A stretch of DNA of 23,667 nucleotides from a virus. The DNA is taken from IMG/VR virus record IMGVR_UViG_3300025093_000122, positions 1 to 23,667 of that record; one strand, 5' to 3'. Positions 16,542-23,504 of the stretch are shown here, piece by piece (position 1 is the stretch's first letter; each line of letters opens with the position of its first letter). The notes below the pieces were generated by a model. That model saw nothing but the letters and a program-made list of their open reading frames with translations, ran no database searches and was not told the DNA's origin. The translations under genes were made by a program, and so were the position numbers.

Positions 16542-18029
16542 ATGTTTGAAAAAATATTTAAAGGATTGGAGCGTGCGCATGGTTGTACCAAAGTTACAAC
16601 ACCTGCAGAAAATGGTGTTAAGCTAAAGGGACAATCATTTGTAGTTCGTCAACCAGTCACAGAAGAATTGTGGAAGATGCACCTAGAAGGAAAACAAAGT
16701 CTAGGAATCATACCTATCAATGAAGATAACCAATGTGTGTGGGGATGTGTAGATATAGATTCTTACGCAGGGTTTGATCACAAAAAATTAATAGATAAAA
16801 TAAAACAATATAATCTACCTTTGGCCGTGTGTAGGTCAAAGAGTGGAGGAGCCCATGTCTTTCTCTTCTCCGACAAACCGGTAGCAGCAGAAAGAATGAG
16901 AGATAAACTAACGGAAATAAAAACACTACTAGGATACGGCGGATCAGAAGTCTTTCCAAAACAAATTCAATTAAAATCAGCAGATGACACAGGTAATTTT
17001 TTAAATCTACCATACTTTGGTGGAGATAACACAACGCGTTATGCATTTAGAGAAGATGGAGAAGCTGCAACACTAGAAGAATTTTATAAAATTTATGAAA
17101 ACATAAAACAATACGATCTTGATTTTGTAAAAATAGAAAGACCTAAATCTGAATACGATGATGCACCACCATGTATAGAACTTATGGCATTAAATAAGAT
17201 TCCTGAAGGTGGAAGAAATAATTCTATGTTTCATTTTGGTGTGTATGCTAAAAAGAAATGGCCAGCAGAGTGGAAAAGTAAAATGACTTTGTTTAATGCA
17301 ACAGCATCAATAACACCTTTAAGTGAATCTGAAGTAGAAATAATCAAAAGACAACACGATAAAAAAGATTGGGGTTATAAATGTAATGATACTCCAATGT
17401 GTAATTTGTGTGATAAAAAATTATGTAGAGAAAGAAAGTTTGGTATTGGGGAAGAGATAGTATTTCCTGCACTAACTGATTTACAAAAAATTAAATTAGA
17501 GAAACCATATTATTATTTAAACGTCGATGGTGAAAGATTACACCTGGAGAATGTAAAATATTTAAAACAACAAAGTTTATTCCAGGAAGCATGTATGGAA
17601 CAATTAGATTTTAAACCACCAACAGTTAAACCAAAAGATTGGGATATGATTATAAATCCACTAATGAAGAATCACGAACCAATTGATCCACCTGAAGGTG
17701 TAACTACACAAGATCAATTACAGAATCATTTAGAAGAATATTGTTTAAACAGACAAGTATCAACAGATAAAAGTGATCTTAAAAAAGGTGGGGTATGGAC
17801 TAATGAGGGGTACCATCATTTCGTATTCGATCGATTCTATAATCAGTTTTTAATTAGAAAACGTTGGGATATAAATTATCAACGTACAGCGCAGATGTTA
17901 AAAGAAACATGCAACTGTGATGACAAACGTATTGGTAAAGAAAGAATTTCAGTATTTGTTGTTAAACAATTTGATAAAAAAGAAGATAACTATAATCAAA
18001 AAGAATTAAAACCGAAGGATATATTTTGA
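16542..18029 (+). CDS. AEP-type DNA primase (PrimPol-like)
   Basis: 495-aa protein. CVDIDS (69-74) supplies the DxD metal pair D71/D73; SKSGGAHVFLFS (99-110) carries the SxH-type motif of archaeo-eukaryotic primases; EVFPKQ (136-141) and GNFLNLPYF (151-159) complete the nucleotide-binding region. Four cysteines at 281, 287, 290 and 295, followed by FGIG, suggest a zinc or Fe-S site after the catalytic domain. The C-terminal 190 residues have no Walker motif, so this is a primase without a fused helicase. It should make primers for the polymerase encoded downstream. Start: ATG 16542 is preferred; an in-frame GTG at 16518 lies inside the terminator loop. Neither has a clear ribosome binding site. 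Its last four bases overlap the helicase start. Confidence 0.75.
   Translation: MFEKIFKGLERAHGCTKVTTPAENGVKLKGQSFVVRQPVTEELWKMHLEGKQSLGIIPINEDNQCVWGCVDIDSYAGFDHKKLIDKIKQYNLPLAVCRSKSGGAHVFLFSDKPVAAERMRDKLTEIKTLLGYGGSEVFPKQIQLKSADDTGNFLNLPYFGGDNTTRYAFREDGEAATLEEFYKIYENIKQYDLDFVKIERPKSEYDDAPPCIELMALNKIPEGGRNNSMFHFGVYAKKKWPAEWKSKMTLFNATASITPLSESEVEIIKRQHDKKDWGYKCNDTPMCNLCDKKLCRERKFGIGEEIVFPALTDLQKIKLEKPYYYLNVDGERLHLENVKYLKQQSLFQEACMEQLDFKPPTVKPKDWDMIINPLMKNHEPIDPPEGVTTQDQLQNHLEEYCLNRQVSTDKSDLKKGGVWTNEGYHHFVFDRFYNQFLIRKRWDINYQRTAQMLKETCNCDDKRIGKERISVFVVKQFDKKEDNYNQKELKPKDIF
18014..18019 (+). promoter_or_regulatory. Ribosome binding site selecting a TTG start
   Basis: GAAGGA lies six bases before TTG at 18026. 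No ATG or GTG in frame exists between here and the Walker A motif that would leave the helicase N-terminus intact, so this site supports the TTG start. Confidence 0.6.
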
Positions 18030-19516
18030 GAACGATTGTATTAGGACCACCAGGTACAGGTAAGACTACAACTTTGTTAAACAAAGTAGATGATTATTTA
18101 AAAGAAACTGATCCAGATAAGATTGGTTATTTTGCTTTTACACAAAAAGCTGCACACGAAGCAAAAGATAGAGCAATTAAAAAATTTAATTTAGAAGAAG
18201 ACGACCTACCATACTTTAGAACTTTACACTCACTAGCTTTTAGAAGATTAGGATTAAAGAAAGATCAAGTTATGCAACCAAGACACTATAAAGATTTAGG
18301 AAAGAAGTTAGGTTTTCCTGTAAGTTATGCAGACTATTCAGAAGATCATGGTGGAATTTTTACATCTGATAGTGAGTATTTAAGAATCATACAATTAGCA
18401 CAATTAAGAAACATCACACCAGAACAACAATTTGATTTACAAGAACACACACAAGATTTGGAAAGAGATCAACTTAGAATTATACACAATGAATTAGCAA
18501 GATATAAAAAAGAATATAACCTAATAGACTTTAACGATATGATTTTAGATTTTACTAAATCAGATAAGTCACCAAAATTTGATGTTGTATTTATAGATGA
18601 AGCTCAGGATTTATCTTTAATGCAATGGGACATGACACGATCTATTTGGAATAAAACAAAAGATTCTTTTATTGCAGGTGATGATGACCAAGCTATTTTT
18701 AGATGGGCTGGAGCTGATGTAGATTCTTTCATAGCTTTAGAAGGACAATACTTACCATTAACTCAATCATTTAGAATACCAGCTAAAGTACATGGACTAG
18801 CTATGGGTATTATAAATAAAATTAGAAATAGAATCGATAAGACTTGGGAACCTAGAGTTAGTCAAGGACAATTACACAGGCATTTTGATATTGATAGTAT
18901 AGATATGTCTAGAGGTGATTGGTTAATCTTAAGCAGAACACGACACATGCTAACAGATATAGAGGAGTCTTTGTACAGACAAGGATTGTTTTATGAAAAC
19001 AGATATAAAAGAAGTAGTGAAAAAGAATTACATAACGCAGCTATTTCCTGGGAGAATTTAAGACAAGGAAAGCTAGCTTCTTATAAAGAAATAGAAAACA
19101 TGATTAAATTTATAGGACCTAAAAATTGGCATGCTAAAAAAATAAAAGGTATGGCCAAAGGATCTTTTTATGGAATAGATCAATTAGTAAAAGATTATGG
19201 TCTTCAAGTTAAGACAGTTTGGTATGAAGCATTTGATAATGCAGGTCAAACTAAAGTAAACTATCTCCGAAAAATGAGAAAGAATGGAGAGAAGTTAAAC
19301 GAAAAACCTAGAATAGAATTATCCACTATACATGCAGCTAAAGGTGGTGAAGCAACAAATGTTGTTTTGTTAACAGATCTTACAGAAAATACTATGCGTA
19401 GTTATGAGAAAAATCCTGATGACGAGAATAGATTATTTTATGTGGGTGCAACACGAACAAAAGAAAACTTACACATAATAGAACCAAAAAAATATGAGAA
19501 GGGATATATTCTATGA
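18026..19516 (+). CDS. UvrD/Rep-like superfamily 1 DNA helicase
   Basis: 496-aa helicase starting at a TTG that overlaps the primase stop (TTGA). Motifs in order: Walker A GPPGTGKT (7-14) only six residues from the start, FAFTQKAAHEAKDRA (motif Ia), FRTLHSLAFRRLG, FIDEAQD (189-195, motif II), GDDDQAIFRWAGAD (218-231, motif III), LTQSFRIP (motif IV), STIHAAKGGEATNVVLLTD (motif V) and RLFYVGATRTKENLHI (motif VI). The two RecA lobes are nearly complete but shorter than in cellular UvrD (about 720 aa), so accessory subdomains are reduced. It probably unwinds DNA for the family A polymerase, as no DnaB- or gp4-type helicase is in the window. It overlaps the next gene by four bases (ATGA). Confidence 0.9.
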   Translation: MRTIVLGPPGTGKTTTLLNKVDDYLKETDPDKIGYFAFTQKAAHEAKDRAIKKFNLEEDDLPYFRTLHSLAFRRLGLKKDQVMQPRHYKDLGKKLGFPVSYADYSEDHGGIFTSDSEYLRIIQLAQLRNITPEQQFDLQEHTQDLERDQLRIIHNELARYKKEYNLIDFNDMILDFTKSDKSPKFDVVFIDEAQDLSLMQWDMTRSIWNKTKDSFIAGDDDQAIFRWAGADVDSFIALEGQYLPLTQSFRIPAKVHGLAMGIINKIRNRIDKTWEPRVSQGQLHRHFDIDSIDMSRGDWLILSRTRHMLTDIEESLYRQGLFYENRYKRSSEKELHNAAISWENLRQGKLASYKEIENMIKFIGPKNWHAKKIKGMAKGSFYGIDQLVKDYGLQVKTVWYEAFDNAGQTKVNYLRKMRKNGEKLNEKPRIELSTIHAAKGGEATNVVLLTDLTENTMRSYEKNPDDENRLFYVGATRTKENLHIIEPKKYEKGYIL

Positions 19517-19752
19517 CGAACAAAGAATTATTTAAAGGAACAACATACAATTCTTTAGAAGAGCAGGTAGGCGGGAAGCACTACCGATCAATGAAAATAC
19601 AGCCAGCAGAGTTTATAAATGAAAATAAACTTTTATTTGCTGAAGGAAATGCTATAAAATATATTTGTAGGCATCAGTCTAAAGGAAAGGAACAAGATAT
19701 AAAGAAGGCGATACATTATTTAGAGATGATAATTGAAAGGGATTACTCATGA
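19513..19752 (+). CDS. DUF3310 family protein
   Basis: 79-aa protein. GGKHYRSMKIQPAEFI, then GNAIKYICRHQSKG and DIKKAIHYLEMII give the usual pattern of phage DUF3310 proteins: a His-Tyr near the N-terminus, the G-N-A-x-K-Y-x-x-R core, and a Lys-Lys-Ala-x-x-Tyr-Leu helix. The family is often labelled a nucleotide kinase in phage annotation, but no P-loop is visible here and the activity is not established. It has GAAGGGA eight bases before the ATG and overlaps both neighbours by four bases, placing it firmly in the replication operon. Confidence 0.85.
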   Translation: MTNKELFKGTTYNSLEEQVGGKHYRSMKIQPAEFINENKLLFAEGNAIKYICRHQSKGKEQDIKKAIHYLEMIIERDYS

Positions 19753-21602
19753 TACAAAAACCATTATTTGCACCACAGGTAGAATGGCTACCACCAGAAA
19801 ATTTTCCAGACTTATCTAAGTACGAAGAGATTGCAATTGACTTAGAAACTAAAGACCCAGACCTCATGAAGATGGGATCAGGATCTGTAGTTGGCAAAGG
19901 TGACGTAGTTGGAATAGCTGTAGCTGTACCAGGATGGTCCGGTTATTATCCAATTGCTCATGAAGGTGGTGGTAATATGAGTAGAGCTAAAGTTTTAAAA
20001 TGGTTTCAAGGAGTTCTCGATACCGACGCTATAAAAATATTTCATAACGCCATGTATGACGTGTGTTGGATACGCGCGTTAGGTTTAAGTATTAACGGTA
20101 AAATAGTGGACACGATGATTGCCTCGGCCCTTGTTGATGAAAATCAAATGCGTTATGACTTAAACAACTGTGCTAAAAGATACACTGGCAAAACAAAAAA
20201 TGAAAGTGATTTATATCAAGCAGCTAAGGATTGGGGGGTTGACCCGAAGGCAGAAATGTATAAACTACCTGCCATTTATGTTGGCGCTTATGCAGAAAAA
20301 GACGCTGAAATAACTTTAGAGTTATGGCAAGAACTTAAGAAAGAAATTCTTCACCAAGACATACAATCTATTTTTGATCTAGAGATCGAATTGTTTCCTT
20401 GTTTAGTTGATATGCGTTTCCTAGGGGTGAAGGTAGACGTGACAGCAGCCAATCAATTGAAAAAAGAACTATCCACCAAAGAAGAATCATTGCTACACCA
20501 AGTAAAAAAAGAAACAGGAGTAGATACTCAGATATGGGCTGCAAGATCGATTGCACAAGTTTTTGATAAACTGAAACTAGACTATGATAGAACTGAGAAA
20601 ACATCGGCTCCTTCCTTTACTAAAAATTTTTTACAGAATCACCCCCACCCGACTGTGAAACTTATTGCCCAGGCCCGTGAAATCAACAAAGCCCATACCA
20701 CATTTATTGATACCATAATAAAGCATTCACATAAAGGTAGAATTCATGCTGAAATAAACCAACTTAGATCCGATAATGGCGGAACTGTGACCGGTAGATT
20801 CAGCTACGCGAACCCAAATTTACAGCAAATTCCAGCTAGGAACAAGGATCTTGGACCACGGATTAGGTCGTTATTTGTGCCCGAGGAGGGCCATACATGG
20901 GGTTGTTTTGACTATTCTCAGCAAGAGCCTAGGTTGGTAGTGCATTATGCAGCTTTACAGAATCTCTATGGAGTGGGCGATGTATTGGAGGCGTATCATG
21001 AGGGAGACGCTGATTTTCATACGATCGTTGCTGATATGGCAGAGATACCTAGATCACAGGCTAAGACTATAAATCTTGGCCTGTTCTATGGTATGGGAAA
21101 AAATAAATTACAAGCAGAGTTAGGTGTATCTAAAGATGTATCTGATAATTTGTTTAGACAGTATCATAATAGAGTACCATTTGTTAAACAACTGATGGAT
21201 AATGTTATGCAACGTGCTCAAGAATCTGGAAGAATCCGTACATTGTTGGGGAGACTTTGTCGCTTCCATCTATGGGAACCGAATCAATTCGGGATTCATA
21301 AGGCATTGCCTCACGATCAAGCGCTCATGGAACACGGACCAGGGATTAAAAGAGCTTACACTTACAAAGCTTTAAACAAATTAATTCAAGGATCTGCAGC
21401 TGACATGACAAAGAAAGCTATTATAGAACTACATAAAGAAGGTGTTATACCACACATACAAGTACATGATGAACTAGATATATCTATTGAGAATCCTGAG
21501 CATGCAGAAAAGATAAAACAAATAATGGAATCTGCTGTTGACTTAGAAGTACCTAATAAAGTAGATTACGAATCTGGTCCTAATTGGGGCCAAATAAAAT
21601 GA
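19749..21602 (+). CDS. polA: Family A DNA polymerase with 3'-5' exonuclease
   Basis: 617-aa replicative polymerase. The N-terminal proofreading domain shows Exo I DLET (D31, E33), Exo II HNAMYDVCWI and Exo III YAEKDAEIT. The polymerase domain shows motif A FDYSQQEPR with catalytic D388, motif B RSQAKTINLGLFYG with R435, K439 and Y447, and motif C VHDE with catalytic D574. There is no 5'-3' exonuclease domain, as usual in phages. The residue aligned with E. coli Pol I Phe762 is Leu443. Motif A has Gln-Glu-Pro where DYSQIELR is usual. AAAGGGA lies five bases before the ATG. The gene alternates between AT-rich and GC-richer patches (20620-21080 and 21235-21350 are richer). Confidence 0.93.
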   Translation: MIQKPLFAPQVEWLPPENFPDLSKYEEIAIDLETKDPDLMKMGSGSVVGKGDVVGIAVAVPGWSGYYPIAHEGGGNMSRAKVLKWFQGVLDTDAIKIFHNAMYDVCWIRALGLSINGKIVDTMIASALVDENQMRYDLNNCAKRYTGKTKNESDLYQAAKDWGVDPKAEMYKLPAIYVGAYAEKDAEITLELWQELKKEILHQDIQSIFDLEIELFPCLVDMRFLGVKVDVTAANQLKKELSTKEESLLHQVKKETGVDTQIWAARSIAQVFDKLKLDYDRTEKTSAPSFTKNFLQNHPHPTVKLIAQAREINKAHTTFIDTIIKHSHKGRIHAEINQLRSDNGGTVTGRFSYANPNLQQIPARNKDLGPRIRSLFVPEEGHTWGCFDYSQQEPRLVVHYAALQNLYGVGDVLEAYHEGDADFHTIVADMAEIPRSQAKTINLGLFYGMGKNKLQAELGVSKDVSDNLFRQYHNRVPFVKQLMDNVMQRAQESGRIRTLLGRLCRFHLWEPNQFGIHKALPHDQALMEHGPGIKRAYTYKALNKLIQGSAADMTKKAIIELHKEGVIPHIQVHDELDISIENPEHAEKIKQIMESAVDLEVPNKVDYESGPNWGQIK

Positions 21603-21608
21603 TAAAAT

Positions 21609-22256
21609 ATGTCTTACTTAAATGCAAATATTCCTGTACAATACGCGCAAATAAAAAAGGAGTATTTATATGACCTTACCAGACATGTGGGAGAAGTTGA
21701 GGACTGTATCATCTTCGGTATTACGAGTCTTACGGGACGTGCTATCTTATTCCATGCGATTATGGAAAATGGCGCTGTCTTCTATCGTCTCCCGATTAGC
21801 GCCTTCATACAGCGAGGTTTTAAACCGGAAGAAGTTCCTAAACGTAGACTTGATGAGTTGGAGTTGTGGAATTGTTTTAGTTATTATCCTGCTGTTACTA
21901 CTTGGGATCTTTTAAGCGCAACTTCCGGCAAATTTATAGGAAAAGATAAACAATGGCATCACGGTAAATATTTATTTACTGTTGACTGGGGCCATCCCGA
22001 TGCTAATATACTGAACTCTGATCATTCAGAGATTCCGCACGAGCATAAGTGCGCTCATATCATAGCACTCAATGATGGGAACTATGCGGCACAGCCAAAC
22101 AATAGATGTATTTGGGATCTTCCATCTTTTACAGTAAAAGATGAAGTTCCAGATTGGAAGGTTCAAACTTCTGAATGGAATGTAGAAGATACTGGAGCAT
22201 GGAAAACAGAAGATACCGATAGGTTCTTCTATGAAATTGAGGAAAAAAAGAAATGA
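21609..22256 (+). CDS. Conserved marine-phage protein, function unknown
   Basis: 215-aa protein beginning MSYLNANIPVQYAQIKKEYL, six bases after the polymerase stop and with no clear ribosome binding site. Conserved-looking stretches are GITSLTGRAILFHAIMENGA, LELWNCFSYYPAV, GKYLFTVDWGHPDAN and EHKCAHIIALNDGNYAAQPN. The His/Trp/Asp-rich pattern (FHAIM, VDWGH, HEHKCAH) could bind metal, but no family motif is proved. I recall similar YLNA-type proteins next to polymerase genes in marine phages. The C-terminal 45 residues are acidic and Trp-rich. Position suggests a DNA-metabolism or early-phase role. Confidence 0.6.
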   Translation: MSYLNANIPVQYAQIKKEYLYDLTRHVGEVEDCIIFGITSLTGRAILFHAIMENGAVFYRLPISAFIQRGFKPEEVPKRRLDELELWNCFSYYPAVTTWDLLSATSGKFIGKDKQWHHGKYLFTVDWGHPDANILNSDHSEIPHEHKCAHIIALNDGNYAAQPNNRCIWDLPSFTVKDEVPDWKVQTSEWNVEDTGAWKTEDTDRFFYEIEEKKK

Positions 22257-22265
22257 GGGCTCATT

Positions 22266-22406
22266 ATGAACTACACATTTACAGGAGTGTTGATAATTTT
22301 GTTCTGTTTACTGGCTTTTTTCATCAGGCCTCCTTGGCAAGCGCCATTGAAAGTTGATCCAAAAGAATATATAATTCCGCTGCCAAAACCAAAAATAAAT
22401 GAGTAA
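22266..22406 (+). CDS. Small single-pass membrane protein (46 aa)
   Basis: 46-codon gene with GAGGG seven bases before the ATG. Residues 5-20 are one hydrophobic helix (FTGVLIILFCLLAFFI), followed by Arg-Pro-Pro-Trp and a Pro/Lys-rich tail (IIPLPKPKINE). This is an inner-membrane anchor with a short soluble tail; orientation is uncertain. It overlaps the next gene, also a membrane protein, by eight bases, so the two may work together. Function is unknown; a minor holin or spanin-like part is possible. Confidence 0.55.
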   Translation: MNYTFTGVLIILFCLLAFFIRPPWQAPLKVDPKEYIIPLPKPKINE

Positions 22407-22821
22407 TAAACCTTTAAACATATCTGAAGAAGCCGCCGTGCAAATGCCAATGAAGACGGTTGCCAGCCTGATCATAATCGTGGCACTCGGCACGATGGGC
22501 TATTTTCAAATGGTAGAAAAACTTAATCAACACAGCACGAGATTAGAACTAATGGAGAAAGATCTAACAGAGAATACAGACTTTAGAATTAAATGGCCAC
22601 GTGGACAACTAGGTTCACTGCCCGCAGATTCTGAGCAGTTCATGATGATCGAAGATCTTTATAAGACTACGGACAAGTTAAATGCACATATAGAAAACAT
22701 GGCATTAAACAAAGTAAATATAGAATTTTTGAGAAAACAAATGGATAAAGTTTTAAATGATATTGAAGAATTAAAAGATGAAGCTAGAGATATGCATTAC
22801 AAAAATGGTAACGGACAATGA
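22399..22821 (+). CDS. Membrane-anchored coiled-coil protein
   Basis: 140-aa protein starting within the end of the previous gene. Residues about 19-38 are a transmembrane helix (KTVASLIIIVALGTMGYFQM) followed by a coiled-coil start (QMVEKLNQHSTRLELMEK), a conserved-looking linker RIKWPRGQLGSLPADSEQF (63-81), and a second long coiled coil (about 88-132). The N-terminus NISEEAAVQMPMK and the linker are a pattern I recall from many marine phages. One N-terminal anchor plus a coiled coil in the periplasm or cytoplasm resembles inner-membrane spanins or membrane tethers, but position in the early/replication half rather than beside the endolysin argues for a different role. Function is unknown. 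Confidence 0.6.
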   Translation: MSNKPLNISEEAAVQMPMKTVASLIIIVALGTMGYFQMVEKLNQHSTRLELMEKDLTENTDFRIKWPRGQLGSLPADSEQFMMIEDLYKTTDKLNAHIENMALNKVNIEFLRKQMDKVLNDIEELKDEARDMHYKNGNGQ

Positions 22822-23033
22822 TAGAGTCTGTAGTAGCCCTACTTATGTTTGTAAACGCAGAGATTAAGGAGGCCCGTTTGCAGGTTGACGGTATGGCTCA
22901 ATGTTTACGCGGCAAGAGACACGCAGAACGTGAGTATTCTGAAAACGTGATGTACAAATGTTGGAAGGGTCAAGCAGAATTAGAGGATAATATTGATGGC
23001 TCAAAATCAATTAAAAAACTCATCATCGAATAA
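22818..23033 (+). CDS. Small conserved phage protein, two Cys
   Basis: 71-aa protein starting in an ATGA overlap with the previous gene. A short hydrophobic N-terminus (SVVALLMFVNAEI) is followed by DGMAQCLRGKRHAER and VMYKCWKGQAELEDNIDGSK. The two Cys, about 20 residues apart, could form a disulfide if the N-terminus directs export, but no clear cleavage site is seen. The pattern M-x-x-C-L-x-x-K-R and C-x-x-G-x-A-E-L-E-x-N-I-D-G-S recurs in marine phages in my memory. Function is unknown. It overlaps the following basic gene by 38 bases. Confidence 0.55.
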   Translation: MIESVVALLMFVNAEIKEARLQVDGMAQCLRGKRHAEREYSENVMYKCWKGQAELEDNIDGSKSIKKLIIE

Positions 23034-23157
23034 AGTCGCAAAACATCTAAGAGATAGACGTTACCGTCAGATTGTGATAAAGAATAAGAAAGTATATGAA
23101 CGACAAAAACTTAAAAATCCAAGCAGAGATTGTGAATGGGATATGTCCGACGTGTGA
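22996..23157 (+). CDS. Tiny basic protein (53 aa), overlapping both neighbours
   Basis: 53-codon frame starting at ATG 22996. It reads NKVAKHLRDRRYRQIVIKNK and continues KVYERQKLKNPSRD, with strong positive charge, as in a nucleic-acid-binding peptide. It overlaps the gene before by 38 bases and the zinc-ribbon gene after by 62 bases, more than is usual here, so either its tail or the downstream start may differ from what is shown. I recall similar K-H-L-R-D-x-x-Y-x-x-R-V-V-K peptides at this place in pelagiphages, which is why it is kept. Function is unknown. Confidence 0.5.
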   Translation: MAQNQLKNSSSNKVAKHLRDRRYRQIVIKNKKVYERQKLKNPSRDCEWDMSDV

Positions 23158-23317
23158 AGAACTAACTATGTTAGTTGGAGTAACACGTTCTTTCTACAGA
23201 TGTATGACCTGTGGATCAGACCTTCACCAACACATTAATGGTAAAATTAGTTATTTACCAGCTCTTAATCCACCACCAGGAACAAGGCCTTTTGTAAAAG
23301 AGTGGACTGTTGAGTAG
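23096..23317 (+). CDS. Small zinc-ribbon protein
   Basis: 73-aa protein with two CxxC knuckles: CPTC at 17-20 and CMTC at 36-39, spaced as in a four-Cys zinc ribbon. After the ribbon come SDLHQHINGKISYLPALN and a Pro-rich stretch. Such ribbons bind nucleic acid or protein. No SD precedes the ATG at 23096; an in-frame GTG at 23132, still ahead of the first CxxC, would reduce the overlap with the preceding gene. It is followed after two bases by the next basic gene. Likely a small early regulatory or DNA-metabolism protein; that role is inference. Confidence 0.65.
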   Translation: MNDKNLKIQAEIVNGICPTCEELTMLVGVTRSFYRCMTCGSDLHQHINGKISYLPALNPPPGTRPFVKEWTVE

Positions 23318-23319
23318 TC

Positions 23320-23466
23320 ATGGCTAAAAAAGCTAAAGGTTTATACGCCAAAGTAGCTCATGTCCCTACATTTCACAAGACAAGTATAGGTAGAAATCCC
23401 AGCAAATGCAAAATGAACAAATCGAAAAGGCGTCAGTTTAAAAAATATAAGGGCCAGGGAAAATAG
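23320..23466 (+). CDS. Tiny very basic conserved phage protein (48 aa)
   Basis: 48-codon gene, ATG three bases after the previous stop codon begins its gap. The product is full of Lys and Arg: MAKKAKGLYAKVAHVPTFHK, then TSIGRNPSKCKMNKSKRRQF and KKYKGQGK. The T-S-I-G-x-N-P, M-N-K-S-K-R-R and Y-K-G-Q-G elements are a pattern I recall from small proteins of many marine phages. It probably binds nucleic acid; what it does is unknown. The next promoter starts four bases after its stop. Confidence 0.65.
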   Translation: MAKKAKGLYAKVAHVPTFHKTSIGRNPSKCKMNKSKRRQFKKYKGQGK

Positions 23467-23469
23467 GGG

Positions 23470-23498
23470 TTGACATTTGTCCCAACAAATCCTACATT
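23470..23498 (+). promoter_or_regulatory. Sigma70-like promoter ahead of the last gene
   Basis: TTGACA at 23470-23475, exactly 17 bases, then TACATT at 23493-23498. The arrangement matches the 14755 promoter. Expected transcription start is near 23505, the A of the next ATG. The spacer holds a small perfect dyad (23475-23490). Confidence 0.7.
23475..23490. repeat. 6-bp inverted repeat inside promoter spacer
   Basis: ATTTGT (23475-23480) and ACAAAT (23485-23490) are exact reverse complements around CCCA. The dyad lies between the -35 and -10 boxes, where a repressor would block polymerase, so it is a candidate operator. It is short and could be chance. Confidence 0.4.
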
Positions 23499-23504
23499 GC
23501 AGGT

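Noticed and set aside
22252-22265. AATGAG-GG-CTCATT dyad as an operator or hairpin
   Set aside because: Two-base centre cannot form a stable RNA loop and the dyad overlaps a stop codon and ribosome binding site; likely chance.
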